Positions 26,896 through 35,862 of a stretch of 64,000 nucleotides of DNA are shown here, one piece after another (position 1 is the first letter of the stretch; each line of letters begins with the position of its first letter). Origin of the DNA: Longibacter salinarum. Lineage in GTDB: Bacteria > Bacteroidota > Rhodothermia > Rhodothermales > Salinibacteraceae. A model generated the notes under the pieces. That model did not search any database and was not told where the DNA came from. It was given only the letters and a program-made list of their open reading frames with translations. The translations under genes and the position numbers were made by a program. The DNA lies in contig NZ_PDEQ01000005.1 of the NCBI RefSeq assembly GCF_002554795.1, forward strand, positions 248,001-312,000, in the 5' to 3' direction.

Positions 26896-28467
26896 TCAGA
26901 GACCCGGGCGTTCGGCGTCGTCGTCCGAGCGCGCAGAGCGAGTGGCGCCAGAAGGCGTCGCTGTCGTCTCTGCTGAGCTGCCATCACCCGCCCCCGAGCC
27001 GAACATGCCGGCCGGTGCCGGATGAAAATAAACAGGCCCCTCACGTCGTGTACCACTTCGCGTGATAATCCGGTACATCAGGTAGGCGAAAACGAAGTGT
27101 CCGATCGTCATCAGCGTCCCGGCAACGGTTCGGACGGCCAACCACGGCTTGGTGTCTTCGACGATGGTGAGGAAGTCGATCGACGGATCCAGCATCTGGA
27201 TTCCCTGAATCACGCCGCCAATCGTCAGGCCGGTAAAGTAGGCGCCGACGCCGAGACCGGTCGTCCAGAAGTGGATGCTGATGAGCCGTGGGCTCTCCCA
27301 TTCCCAGTTCATGGCGCGCGGCATGATGTAGTACATCGCCCCGAAGACGATCATGGTTGCGAACGCGTAGACGCCGAGGTGCGAGTGCGCGATGGTGTAG
27401 TGCGTAAAGTGTGTAATCTCCTGCCACGACCGCAGCGACTGCAGTGAGCCCTGCAGACTCACGACGGTGTAGCTCATGGCGCCGAAGACCACGAAGCGGA
27501 GCGTCGGACTGTACTTCAGCTTTTTGAAGTGCCCGACCACCGTCATGTGGTGGTTGACAGCGACGACGACCACCGGCACAATCATCATGACGCTGAACAC
27601 GATCGACACCGTGACAAGCCACTGGGGGGCGGGTCCGCCGACGAGATGATGCACACCCGCCCAGTTGTAAAACAGCGCGAGCGTCCAGAAGCCAAGGTAC
27701 GAAAGGTGATAGCTGTACACCGGCCGGCCGATCACCTTCGGGATGAAGTAGTACGCCGCGGCGAGGCCAACGGGCGTGAGCCAGAGGCCAAGGATGTTAT
27801 GGGCGTACCACCAGTTTACTGTTGCCTCCGGGACGCCCTGGTAGATGGGTAGCAGAACGGCAATCAAAAGAAAGGGCGTCCACAGCATGGATGCGCCCAG
27901 GTACCAGACCGAGATGAAGAGGTGCTTCACGCGGCGGTGCCGGAGCGTCCACACAAACGGCACGACAACCAGCAACATGGCCGGGACGATAAACGCGAAG
28001 GCGTAGTACGGCATCTCCACCCATTCAATCGCGCGGGAGTGGCCGATCAAGATGCCGATTGTGCCGAGCACCATTCCCAGATTCCAGAGGGCGGCGCTCA
28101 ACATCAGCATCCAGCGCCCACGCAGCTTGGTCTTCAACAGCCGCGCCCACAGCCATGTGGCAATACCGATGCCGCCCATCGACAGCCACCCGTAGATGAC
28201 CGTGTTGAGGTGTGCCGGGCGGATCCGCCCGAACGTGAGCCAGCCAGACTGGACGAGCCAATCGGGCATCTGAAACTTGAGGCTTGCTATAATCGCGAAG
28301 ATCGACCCGATGAGTAGCCAGAACACGGAACTCCCGACGAAGGCGATCACCGGCAGGCGTGTCGACCGATCGACGCCGCGGCGCCAGTTGGCTTCCAGTG
28401 TGTCCGGGGACGCCCCCGGCGGCAGACCGGGTGTGGAAGATGGAGGAGTGACGTCGGACTCTGGCAT
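26896..28467 (-). CDS. ccoN: cbb3-type cytochrome oxidase catalytic subunit I
   Basis: A 523-residue, about twelve-span haem-copper oxidase subunit. Haem and copper ligands appear in the expected order: RPAHLNTVIYGWL (low-spin haem His), NWAGVHHLVG with the CuB histidines, and THYTIAHSHLGVYAF (high-spin and low-spin haem ligands). It reduces oxygen to water with proton pumping and high affinity, so the operon suggests life at low oxygen, as in salt-saturated brines. The ATG at 28467 is chosen over one 11 codons upstream; neither has a clear ribosome-binding site. Confidence 0.95.
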   Translation of the reverse strand: MPESDVTPPSSTPGLPPGASPDTLEANWRRGVDRSTRLPVIAFVGSSVFWLLIGSIFAIIASLKFQMPDWLVQSGWLTFGRIRPAHLNTVIYGWLSMGGIGIATWLWARLLKTKLRGRWMLMLSAALWNLGMVLGTIGILIGHSRAIEWVEMPYYAFAFIVPAMLLVVVPFVWTLRHRRVKHLFISVWYLGASMLWTPFLLIAVLLPIYQGVPEATVNWWYAHNILGLWLTPVGLAAAYYFIPKVIGRPVYSYHLSYLGFWTLALFYNWAGVHHLVGGPAPQWLVTVSIVFSVMMIVPVVVVAVNHHMTVVGHFKKLKYSPTLRFVVFGAMSYTVVSLQGSLQSLRSWQEITHFTHYTIAHSHLGVYAFATMIVFGAMYYIMPRAMNWEWESPRLISIHFWTTGLGVGAYFTGLTIGGVIQGIQMLDPSIDFLTIVEDTKPWLAVRTVAGTLMTIGHFVFAYLMYRIITRSGTRREGPVYFHPAPAGMFGSGAGDGSSAETTATPSGATRSARSDDDAERPGL

Positions 28468-28548
28468 GGTGAGTGGATCCGAAACGAAGTGGAGGGGCAA
28501 AGAAAAGCGGTGCTGATACGCTCAACGAGGTCGTAGAGGAAGAGACGT

Positions 28549-28749
28549 CTAGCCATCCTCCCACTCCTCAGGATAAAAGACATGATCCTGCGGCTCCCCC
28601 ACCGGTTCGTCTTCGTCGAAGATGACGTATGCGCCCGAACGAAGATTGTCGAAGAGTCCGGCTTGGTACGCGCGCCACAGAATCGTCAGGGTAATGGTCG
28701 CTCCGATGATGAGGAGCCCTAGGATCACAGCAAGCGGGAGGTACGACAT
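28549..28749 (-). CDS. ccoS: cbb3 oxidase maturation protein CcoS
   Basis: A 66-residue single-span protein (LAVILGLLIIGATITLTILW) followed by the CcoS hallmark AGLFDNLRSGAYVIFDEDEP, where a short acidic tail follows the Q/L-FDDL motif. CcoS is needed to insert cofactors into CcoN. It precedes ccoN by about 80 bp on the same strand. Confidence 0.88.
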   Translation of the reverse strand: MSYLPLAVILGLLIIGATITLTILWRAYQAGLFDNLRSGAYVIFDEDEPVGEPQDHVFYPEEWEDG

Positions 28750-28789
28750 GAGCGCGAGGGGTTTTAGCCAGGCGGAAGCGGTGCAATCG

Positions 28790-29005
28790 TCATGCGATGG
28801 GAGAAGACATCAGCGGTTCTGCATGCTGTCCCGGCGATGGCATCGGGTGCACGACCGCCTGCGGCTCTGCATCGGAGGGAGCGCGCTGGTCCATGTCTCG
28901 CAGGACGTAATACAAGATGACGCCGAGAAACAGGGCGGACGCCAGAAAGAGCGCCAGGACAAGACCGTTCGTTGCTCGCTCAATGTTGAAAGACGATTCC
29001 GACAT
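28790..29005 (-). CDS. Small single-span protein heading the cbb3 operon
   Basis: A 71-residue protein MSESSFNIERATNGLVLALF...LFLGVILYYVLRDMD with one span (about 14-36) and a Pro-rich tail. Its position as first gene of the cbb3 operon, 40 bp before ccoS, suggests a small accessory subunit like CcoQ/CcoH, but the sequence match to those is not clear. A decayed duplicate lies just upstream at 29172-29397. The start MSESS is chosen; a nested palindrome lies 16 bp upstream of it. Confidence 0.65.
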   Translation of the reverse strand: MSESSFNIERATNGLVLALFLASALFLGVILYYVLRDMDQRAPSDAEPQAVVHPMPSPGQHAEPLMSSPIA

Positions 29006-29020
29006 GCGATAACACCTCAA

Positions 29021-29049
29021 ATAGGTGATGACGTGTCATGACAACCTAT
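29021..29049. promoter_or_regulatory. Nested palindrome upstream of the cbb3 operon
   Basis: Outer arms ATAGGT (29021-29026) and ACCTAT (29044-29049) enclose an inner ATGAC-GT-GTCAT (29028-29039) and a TGTCATGACA palindrome. It sits 16 bp upstream of the first ATG, where an operator or 5'-UTR hairpin would control the operon. Confidence 0.4.
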
Positions 29050-29171
29050 CAATCTCACGTAATGCACTGGCTGAAGATCCGGTCGTCACGGATCTCCGCC
29101 CCAAAGGAGTATAAATTTAACGCAACTCAGCCTGGACATCCCTAATAATGTCATGTTCTGCGCATATCTCA

Positions 29172-29397
29172 TCAGGAAAAATGCGGCTCCCACGCGTCGA
29201 AAAGCGTAGACGGTACCGGATCACGTCCCAGGGGCGACGGAACGCGTAGCGATTGTGGATCCGAATCGGTCGGGGTCCGGCGGTCGATGTCCATACGAAT
29301 GTAATACAGGACGACCCGAGAAAAAGAGCAAACGCTAAAAAAGAGCACGGACGAGACCGGTCGTTGCCCACTCAATGTTGAAGGGAGATTCCAACAT
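29172..29397 (-). pseudogene. Decayed duplicate of the small cbb3-operon membrane gene
   Basis: Begins MLESPFNIEWATTGLVRALF, clearly alike to MSESSFNIERATNGLVLALF of the intact gene at 28790-29005, then hits a stop at a T-run. Other frames continue the match as LAFALFLG and then LYYIRMDIDRRTPTDSDPQS, so at least two indels have broken it. Confidence 0.75.
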
Positions 29398-29400
29398 CAT

Positions 29401-29905
29401 TTCGGTCGAGACGATTTTTCGGCACTTCGCCCCTATATTCCGCGTAAGGAATAACCGTCCGGTAACTCACGCCCGTTACTCGAATCGCTAGACCTTCTTA
29501 CCCCAATCTTAACAACCGGAAACAAAGGAAATGGTCGGGTCACAGATCCCTTTTGCGGTCTAGCCTCTCTCGCCTCACGCGCAGATCGGTCGTTCCTGTG
29601 GTGAAGATGGCCGGAGTCACACCCGGCGATAACTGCTTCTTGTACGTGTTATAGACACGTACACGGCGTACACGCGGGGATCTTGGCCGCCCAATGTGCA
29701 ACGTAGGAATTAGAAAAATCGGATGAATGGTTCGGCACCAGCCTTTACGTCATCGTTTCGTGGCGCGAATGTAACCCCTACAGATCGTAGTCGTCTATAA
29801 TGGTTTTTGATTTCCAAAATATTGCAACGTAGGCAGGCGTTCGACGTATAGAAGGCGCTACTTCTCTCTCCATCTTCCCACCTATCCTTCACCCAACTAA
29901 ATGCC
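29401..29905. other. Promoter region upstream of the ArsR-type regulator
   Basis: About 500 bp, no gene seen. It holds the 23-bp inverted repeat at 29641-29663. The last 150 bp before the regulator are A+T-richer and probably hold its promoter. Confidence 0.4.
29641..29663. promoter_or_regulatory. Perfect inverted repeat, operator candidate
   Basis: Arms TGTACGTGT and ACACGTACA are exact inverted repeats around TATAG. The size and symmetry fit a dimeric regulator. It lies between the cbb3 cluster and the divergent ArsR-type gene, 243 bp from the latter's start. Confidence 0.45.
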
Positions 29906-30223
29906 ATGACCGACGAACTCGTCCCGCGTGCGCAAATCGAGCGGGCCGCCCAACGATTTAAAATATTGAGCGAGCCTGTGCGTCTGGAGCTGCTTAACCA
30001 AATGCAACTCCAGGGCGAGCAAACTGTCAGTGAACTCGTCGAAGCCACAGGGCATCGTCAGGCCAATGTTAGCAAACATTTAGGCCTGATGGCCAGTGAG
30101 GGCCTTCTCGATCGCCGCAAAGAAGGGCTTTATGTCTACTACCAGATCAGCGACCCCACCCTATCGGCCCTTTGCATGCTGGTCTGTGGCCGCCTCCGAG
30201 AAGAGACTGTCGCTGTCGAGTAG
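29906..30223 (+). CDS. ArsR-family winged-helix regulator
   Basis: A 105-residue winged-helix protein: AQRFKILSEPVRLELLNQMQ, the recognition helix segment HRQANVSKHLGLMASEGLLD and the wing RRKEGLYVYYQI are typical of ArsR-type repressors. The metal site ELCVCDL of the ArsR/SmtB alpha-3 helix is absent, so it probably senses something other than arsenic-type metals (for example redox or sulfur, as BigR/SqrR-like members do); Cys residues occur near the C-terminus (LCMLVCG). It is divergent from the cbb3 operon, a plausible but unproven target. Confidence 0.88.
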   Translation: MTDELVPRAQIERAAQRFKILSEPVRLELLNQMQLQGEQTVSELVEATGHRQANVSKHLGLMASEGLLDRRKEGLYVYYQISDPTLSALCMLVCGRLREETVAVE

Positions 30224-30261
30224 ATCCCTGTCCCACCCTCTCTCACAGGGAGCAGCATTCG

Positions 30262-30312
30262 AAGGCGCATCACCGCCGTTCACTCTGATGAACCGGCTGA
30301 TGCGCCTTCCTA
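30262..30312 (+). terminator. Rho-independent-like terminator after the ArsR gene
   Basis: Exact 11-bp arms AAGGCGCATCA and TGATGCGCCTT with a 25-base loop, followed by CCTATTATT, 38 bp after the regulator stop. The long loop and weak T-run lower confidence. Confidence 0.5.
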
Positions 30313-30635
30313 TTATTCGGGCGTATCTAACGCACACCAAAGATGGCCAAATGTCCACACCGATTACGGATTTCCCCCATTTCTTTCCAGCAGGACGCCC
30401 CCTCAGTCGCGTAAACGAGCCGTCGCCACAAACATTCTTCCCCTGATCAACGCGTGCCCACTACGGCACCAATGTTGTACGTGCAGCGGAGATGGAGGGC
30501 CAAAATGAAGCGCCTCCCTCACGGTAACTGCGATTCCACCCGTCGTGTATCTGCTGCCGGAAGGAAGCCGTCGTCGTTGCCGACAGCGATGATTCGTTCA
30601 CGTTGCCCGATCGTGCGAAGACCGGTGCGCCTGTC

Positions 30636-33524
30636 ATGACAAACATTTCCACGATTACCGATGCCGTTGGCTGTGGCTTAGTTATCGTCACACAGGAAGA
30701 TACGGTTGCGTCGATGAACCCTCGCGCCCGGCAGCACCTCCGCATCCAGCCTGCTGACGAGGAGGCCCTGGATGAATCGGGATCGATTCTCGACATGCAT
30801 ATCGTTCGACCCGCCACGTCCTCCGTCTTCAACTCACCGGTGCCGATCACGCCGTGGGATGGAAGGCAACCAGCCAATGTGGAGTTGGCAGCGGATCCAG
30901 CGGAACGTGCGCCGTCCGCAAACCTGCGCGAAATGATCCATCGCGCCCGTAGCTCGGGACAGCGTGTCACTGAAATCGGTCATCTTTCCTGGGCGGCTCC
31001 GGGCGACAGCGATTCTGACCAGCCCCATACGTCGCCGCCCCTCGCGATTTCCGCCGCCCCGGCCGACAACCACGTCGTGATTACGCTGCAACGCACCCAG
31101 GCGGCCGCCCCTACGCAGACGCGGTCCAACGATTCGTTTTCTCAGGATGTAACTCTCGCCGACCGGCACCTTGACATCCTTGAAATGATTGCCCAGGGCG
31201 CCTCTCTGTCGACAATAGCGGGAGAAATCGTTCATCTCGTCCAGAGCATCGCCCCGTCGCTCACGGGCATCGTTCTCCGTCACGACCCGGACTCCGGCAC
31301 CCTCCGCCACGCAGCGAGTCCATCGATTTCGCCCAATCGGACCGCCCCCCTCGAGACGGGCGTCGCCATCGAAAGCTGCACATTGTGTCACTCTGCGGTA
31401 GCAACCCGATCGCGGGTACACCACGACCTTGGCGACGCTTCGACACTGCAATCGATCAGCTCTACCTGGCAGCCCTTGCTCGATGAAGTTGACGCTGCGA
31501 CGGGATGGAGTCTGCCGATCATGAAGTCGGATACGGACGTGCTCGGCGCCCTCATCGTGCTCAGCCAGAACTCGCGCTCCTCCTTTCCCCTCTCGCGACG
31601 CCACGTTGATCTTGTCACCCACCTTCTTCGCATCACCCTCGAACGAGATCGACGCCGGGAAGCATTACGCCTCAAAAATGAGCAGTTTCGGCAACTCACA
31701 GAGAGCATGCAGGAGGTGTTCGTCCTCCGCACGACCGATCAAATTCTTTACGTGAGCCCCTCTTTCGAGGACGTGTGGGGGTGTCCGCCGGACTTTTTGT
31801 ACGAGGATGCGAATGCCTATGAGGACGATATCCATCCAGACGACCTTCCTCGCGTGCGTGCGTCATACAACGTGATCGTTGAAGAGCAGAGGCCCATCGA
31901 CATCCGATACAGGATGACGCGACGCTCCGATGGGGAGACGCGCTGGGTATCCGCCTCTTTCCATCCGGTCCAGAGCAGCGACCACGACCCTCGCTTTGCC
32001 GGAATCATTCGAGACGTCACCGAAGCACACGAAAACAAGCTTCAACTGGAGCAGTCCGAGGAAACGTATCGCGACCTCATTGACCATGCGTCAGACGCCA
32101 TCTACGTCCAGGATGCCTCGGGGAGGTTTCTAGACCTGAGTCGCGGTGCCATCGAGATGTACGGGTACTCGCGGGAGGAAATGATCGGCCAGACGCCAGC
32201 CTTCGTCAGCGCGCCCGGCCGCAACGACCTGGACCTTCTGGATGAGCGTTTTAACCGTGCCTTGAACGGAGAACCCCAGCGCTTCGAATTCTGGGGAGAG
32301 CGCGCCGACGGCTCCGTTTTCCCCAAGGAAGTTCGGCTGCAACGTGCCACATACTTCGGTCAGCCCGTCGTCGTCGCATTCGCTCTCGACATCACGGACC
32401 GCAAAGCCGCTGAAGAGGCCCTTCGAAATAGCGAGGAACGCTACCGCCTCGTCATCCAGAACATGAAGGAGGTCGTGATGCTTCACGACGTCGACGGGGA
32501 AACGTTATGGGCGAGCCCGTCCGTGGAAGATGTATTCGGCCTGACCCCGGCTGAAGCGAAAAACCAGAACATCTTCGACATCATCCATCCCAGCGATTTA
32601 GGCAAAGTCGAGTCTCTCTACGAGGAACTGGCTGCCGGGACGTTTCAGGGACCGATCACATATCGCGTCCAACATGCCGACGGCCACTACATCTGGTTGG
32701 AAACGCTTGTTCAGGCCGGGTACGACGAGAACGGCTTGGTCACGCGAATTCAGTCGTCGTCGCGTGATGTGAGCGATCGCGTGCAGCGTCAGCGTGAACT
32801 TCGCCGGGCCAAGCGGGAAGCAGAGGATGCCGACCGTCTCAAGTCGGCCATGCTCGCGAACATGAGCCATGAAATCCGGACGCCGCTAACCTCCGTCATC
32901 GGTTTTGCCGAGATCCTTCGCCACGAGGTCGCCCCGGAGCACCGACGGTTTACCGAGCTCATCTACGACGGAAGCCGCCGACTCATGCAAACGCTGGATT
33001 CCGTTCTCCAGCTGTCGAAGCTGGAAGCCGGACTGGTGAACCTGGACGCATCTCCCATTAATCTAAAAACGGAGATCCAGGAGACCGTCGACCTCTTGCG
33101 CCCGCAGGCCGAGCGAAACGGCGTGGATCTGCGCGTAGACCTGGAGAGTGACAGCCCGGTTCGAGGCGACTGGGACCAGGGAGCGATGCACCGGATCCTC
33201 AATAACCTGATTGGCAATGCGATCAAGTTTACGGATGAAGGCGGAGCGGTAACCGTTCTCGTGCGCACGTCCGATCAGACGGTTCGCCTTATGGTGCGCG
33301 ACACCGGGATCGGAATTGACGCATCCTTTCTGCCGCATATCTTCGAGCCATTCAAACAAGAGACGGGCGGCCTGCGGCGCCGCTACGACGGAAGCGGTCT
33401 GGGCCTTGCGATCGTCCAACGCCTCGTCGAAATGATGGACGGCACCATCGACGTGGACAGCGAAAAAGGAGCAGGAACAACGTTCACGATTGCGTTGCCA
33501 CTCAGCGACAACACCGGTTCATAG
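30636..33524 (+). CDS. PAS/GAF sensor histidine kinase
   Basis: A 962-residue cytoplasmic sensor without membrane spans. In order: an N-terminal PAS-like segment, a GAF domain (about 180-345, with CTLC at the ligand pocket), three PAS domains (about 360-480, 485-605 and 615-735; for example RYRLVIQNMKEVVMLHDVDG), HisKA with the phospho-accepting His745 in NMSHEIRTPL, and a HATPase domain (NNLIGNAIKF, DTGIGID, GSGLGLAIV). No receiver domain and no adjacent regulator, so its partner is elsewhere. The ATG at 30636 is the first plausible Met. A strong terminator follows. Confidence 0.92.
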   Translation: MTNISTITDAVGCGLVIVTQEDTVASMNPRARQHLRIQPADEEALDESGSILDMHIVRPATSSVFNSPVPITPWDGRQPANVELAADPAERAPSANLREMIHRARSSGQRVTEIGHLSWAAPGDSDSDQPHTSPPLAISAAPADNHVVITLQRTQAAAPTQTRSNDSFSQDVTLADRHLDILEMIAQGASLSTIAGEIVHLVQSIAPSLTGIVLRHDPDSGTLRHAASPSISPNRTAPLETGVAIESCTLCHSAVATRSRVHHDLGDASTLQSISSTWQPLLDEVDAATGWSLPIMKSDTDVLGALIVLSQNSRSSFPLSRRHVDLVTHLLRITLERDRRREALRLKNEQFRQLTESMQEVFVLRTTDQILYVSPSFEDVWGCPPDFLYEDANAYEDDIHPDDLPRVRASYNVIVEEQRPIDIRYRMTRRSDGETRWVSASFHPVQSSDHDPRFAGIIRDVTEAHENKLQLEQSEETYRDLIDHASDAIYVQDASGRFLDLSRGAIEMYGYSREEMIGQTPAFVSAPGRNDLDLLDERFNRALNGEPQRFEFWGERADGSVFPKEVRLQRATYFGQPVVVAFALDITDRKAAEEALRNSEERYRLVIQNMKEVVMLHDVDGETLWASPSVEDVFGLTPAEAKNQNIFDIIHPSDLGKVESLYEELAAGTFQGPITYRVQHADGHYIWLETLVQAGYDENGLVTRIQSSSRDVSDRVQRQRELRRAKREAEDADRLKSAMLANMSHEIRTPLTSVIGFAEILRHEVAPEHRRFTELIYDGSRRLMQTLDSVLQLSKLEAGLVNLDASPINLKTEIQETVDLLRPQAERNGVDLRVDLESDSPVRGDWDQGAMHRILNNLIGNAIKFTDEGGAVTVLVRTSDQTVRLMVRDTGIGIDASFLPHIFEPFKQETGGLRRRYDGSGLGLAIVQRLVEMMDGTIDVDSEKGAGTTFTIALPLSDNTGS

Positions 33525-33568
33525 TCGAACCTGAATCCGCGGCTGCGTCACGAACGAACGCACCCATG

Positions 33569-33606
33569 AGAGCTCTATCCGTTTCCCGGATGGAGCTCTT
33601 TGTCTT
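33569..33606 (+). terminator. Rho-independent terminator after the histidine kinase
   Basis: Arms AGAGCTCTATCCG and CGGATGGAGCTCT pair over 13 bp with one wobble around a short loop, followed by TTTGTCTTCT. It lies 45 bp after the kinase stop. Confidence 0.75.
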
Positions 33607-33930
33607 CTACATCAGGCGATAGCAACCAGGCCGATAAGCGTGACAAGCGTCCGCAGGGAATCACGCGCACTGCTGTTTGTGCACAGATGGCTCTGCTCAA
33701 CTCGCATATTCTGCACGCAGAATCTTCACGGCCAAGTGGACGATCCGCCACTCATCCTGTATGTTCGTTCCGGTCGGTTACCCGGATCTCCCTCGACCGA
33801 TTTGTGGAGGCTCCCACTCCGCGACGATGCAACCTGAGCATCGTCCTCTGCCCTCTACACGATGGCCGCGTCCCTGTCGCCGGCTCTCTTGCCCTCACCC
33901 GCGCCACTGCCCGACTCCGCCAACGACCGT
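33607..33930. other. Intergenic region before the symporter
   Basis: About 320 bp with no recognised element. An alternative upstream start of the symporter frame (33862) would use its last 70 bp, but that stretch is Pro/Ser-rich and unlike the family. Confidence 0.3.
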
Positions 33931-35550
33931 ATGCCTTCGAATTTCCCCATTGCGGCACTCGACCTCGCTATTATCGGAGGGTATTTCCTGATCGTGTTCG
34001 CGATCGGATACGTCATCGCCAAACGCACTGAAACGGGCGATGACCTCTTCCTCGCTGGGCGCAGCCTCGCCTGGGGAGCGATCGGCTTCTCTCTCTTCGC
34101 CTCGAATATCTCCAGTACGACGCTGATCGGCCTGGCCGGATCGGCGTACACGACGGGGCTAGCCGTGTCCAACTACGAGTGGATGGCCGGCGTGGTGCTC
34201 GTCTTCATGGCGATCTTCCTGATCCCGTTCTTCATTCGGTCGCAGATCTCGACCATCCCGGAGTACCTGGAGAAACGCTTCGACGTCCGGTCCCGAAAGT
34301 ACTTTTCGGCCCTCACCATCTTCACTAGCGTGGTGATCGATACCGCGGGAGGCATCTACGCCGGTACGATTGTGATCCAGACGTTCTTTCCAGACCTGAT
34401 TCCGGCTTTCGGGCCGGAGCTGGACTTCTACACCGTCTGCTTCATCCTCGCGCTCATAGCGGGAATCTACACGGCCGCCGGTGGACTCGCGGCCGTCGTC
34501 TATACCGATATCATGCAGGCGGTCATCCTGATCATCGGCTCGATCATGATCACCTACTACACGTTCGAGCAGTTTGACTTCTCCTGGGCGCAGGCCACCG
34601 CACAGCTTCCGCAGGGCCACCTGGATCTCATCAAACCGATCGACGACGACTCGCTTCCGTGGCTGGGCACGCTGATTGGCGTCCCCATCCTGGGTTTCTA
34701 CTACTGGGGCCTCAACCAGTACATCGTCCAGCGTATCCTCGGCGCGAAAGACCTGAAGAACGCCCGCTGGGGCGCGATGCTTGGCGGCGGCCTGAAGCTC
34801 CTCCCGCTCTTTATTATGGTGCTGCCGGGCGCCTTCGCCTACACGCTCTACCCGGAGCTTCCGAACGGCGATATGGTCTTCCCGACGCTCGTCACGGACC
34901 TGCTCCCGGTCGGCATCGTCGGGATCGTGCTCGCTGGACTTGTGGCGGCCATCATGTCGAGCATCGACTCCACACTCAACTCGGCGTCCACGCTTATCGT
35001 GATTGACTTCGTGAAGCCCAGCAAGCCGGACATCACGCCGGAAGACACAGCGCGGATTGGCCGCTACACGACCTTCACCCTCATGCTCTTCGCGGCTCTC
35101 TGGGCTCCGCAGATCCGCGAATTCCCGGGCATCTGGGACTACCTCCAGCAGATGCTCTCCTTCCTTGTGCCGCCGGTCGTCGCGATCTTCCTCCTCGGCA
35201 TCTTCTGGCAGCGCGTAAACGGAACCGCCGCCTTCGGTACGCTTCTCGGCGGACACGTTCTCTCGCTCTGCGTCTTCCTCTTGTCCACAGACGGGCTCAT
35301 CTTCGAGAATGCGGTGATCGACCTGCACTTCACCATCATCGCCGGCATCCTGACCTTCCTCTGCATGGGCCTCGTTGTGTTCTTCACGCTGGCAACCGAC
35401 GAAGAGCCAACCGCGGAGCAACTGGACGACCTTACCTGGAGCGGCCGAGCGGTCGAGGTCAAGGAGGATCTACCGTTCTACCAGGACTACCGCATTCAGG
35501 CCGCCTTCGTGCTCAGCCTCACGGTCGCTATGCTCGTGGTCTTCTGGTAA
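33931..35550 (+). CDS. Sodium:solute symporter (SSS family)
   Basis: A 539-residue membrane transporter with about 13-14 spans in the LeuT-like fold. Family signatures are GGYFLIVFAIGYVIAKR, DLFLAGRSLAWGAIGFSLFA followed by SNISSTTLIGLAG (Na+-site region), IYTAAGGLAAVVYTDIMQ, and GLVAAIMSSIDSTLNSASTL. It resembles the SGLT-like sugar/inositol branch (the GRSLAW and WGLNQYIVQRIL motifs); the substrate is not fixed. In a halophile, Na+-coupled uptake is expected. ATG 33931 gives the usual N-terminus. A TIR element and a terminator follow. Confidence 0.92.
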   Translation: MPSNFPIAALDLAIIGGYFLIVFAIGYVIAKRTETGDDLFLAGRSLAWGAIGFSLFASNISSTTLIGLAGSAYTTGLAVSNYEWMAGVVLVFMAIFLIPFFIRSQISTIPEYLEKRFDVRSRKYFSALTIFTSVVIDTAGGIYAGTIVIQTFFPDLIPAFGPELDFYTVCFILALIAGIYTAAGGLAAVVYTDIMQAVILIIGSIMITYYTFEQFDFSWAQATAQLPQGHLDLIKPIDDDSLPWLGTLIGVPILGFYYWGLNQYIVQRILGAKDLKNARWGAMLGGGLKLLPLFIMVLPGAFAYTLYPELPNGDMVFPTLVTDLLPVGIVGIVLAGLVAAIMSSIDSTLNSASTLIVIDFVKPSKPDITPEDTARIGRYTTFTLMLFAALWAPQIREFPGIWDYLQQMLSFLVPPVVAIFLLGIFWQRVNGTAAFGTLLGGHVLSLCVFLLSTDGLIFENAVIDLHFTIIAGILTFLCMGLVVFFTLATDEEPTAEQLDDLTWSGRAVEVKEDLPFYQDYRIQAAFVLSLTVAMLVVFW

Positions 35551-35559
35551 AGCGGAAAG

Positions 35560-35758
35560 AACCTGTTCGGCGGACAGCCTTCGGCCATCCAAACGGACGG
35601 ATCTCCCGGCGGTCGGTCCTCGCGACCGTCACAACACCAGGCCTCGTTCATTTCGCGGACCGTGTTTACTGCGTCCGTGCCAGAGGATCACCATCCAGTC
35701 TGCGAATAGACATAAACGACCAACCTTACTTTTTCACGGTCCATCCGCCAAACGGGTT
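35560..35758. repeat. Solitary diverged copy of the 200-bp TIR element
   Basis: Begins AACCTGTTCGGCGGACAG and ends CCATCCGCCAAACGGGTT, the same terminal inverted repeats as the units at 17015-18396, and is 199 bp long. The first third (CCTTCGGCCAT...GGTCGGTCCTCGCGA) is well conserved; the middle has drifted. It lies 10 bp after the symporter stop. Confidence 0.8.
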
Positions 35759-35776
35759 GTCGCAACCCGAAACACA

Positions 35777-35832
35777 AAACAGCCCCGAATCGCTCGACGG
35801 CGAACGGGGCTGTTTCGGTTTAATCACGTCCG
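35777..35832. terminator. Strong bidirectional terminator
   Basis: Exact 11-bp arms AAACAGCCCCG (35777-35787) and CGGGGCTGTTT (35815-35825), flanked by A-run and T-run, located between the plus-strand symporter and the convergent zinc-ribbon gene. It can serve both. Confidence 0.75.
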
Positions 35833-35862
35833 AAAATGCGACCACTTGAATCCTCAACGGCA

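Noticed and set aside
28790-29005. Calling the small membrane gene ccoQ or ccoH
   Set aside because: Position fits but the sequence lacks the recognisable features of either, so it is left unnamed.
34159-35421. 420-codon minus-strand open frame opposite the symporter
   Set aside because: Shadow frame; the plus strand has clear SSS-family motifs throughout.
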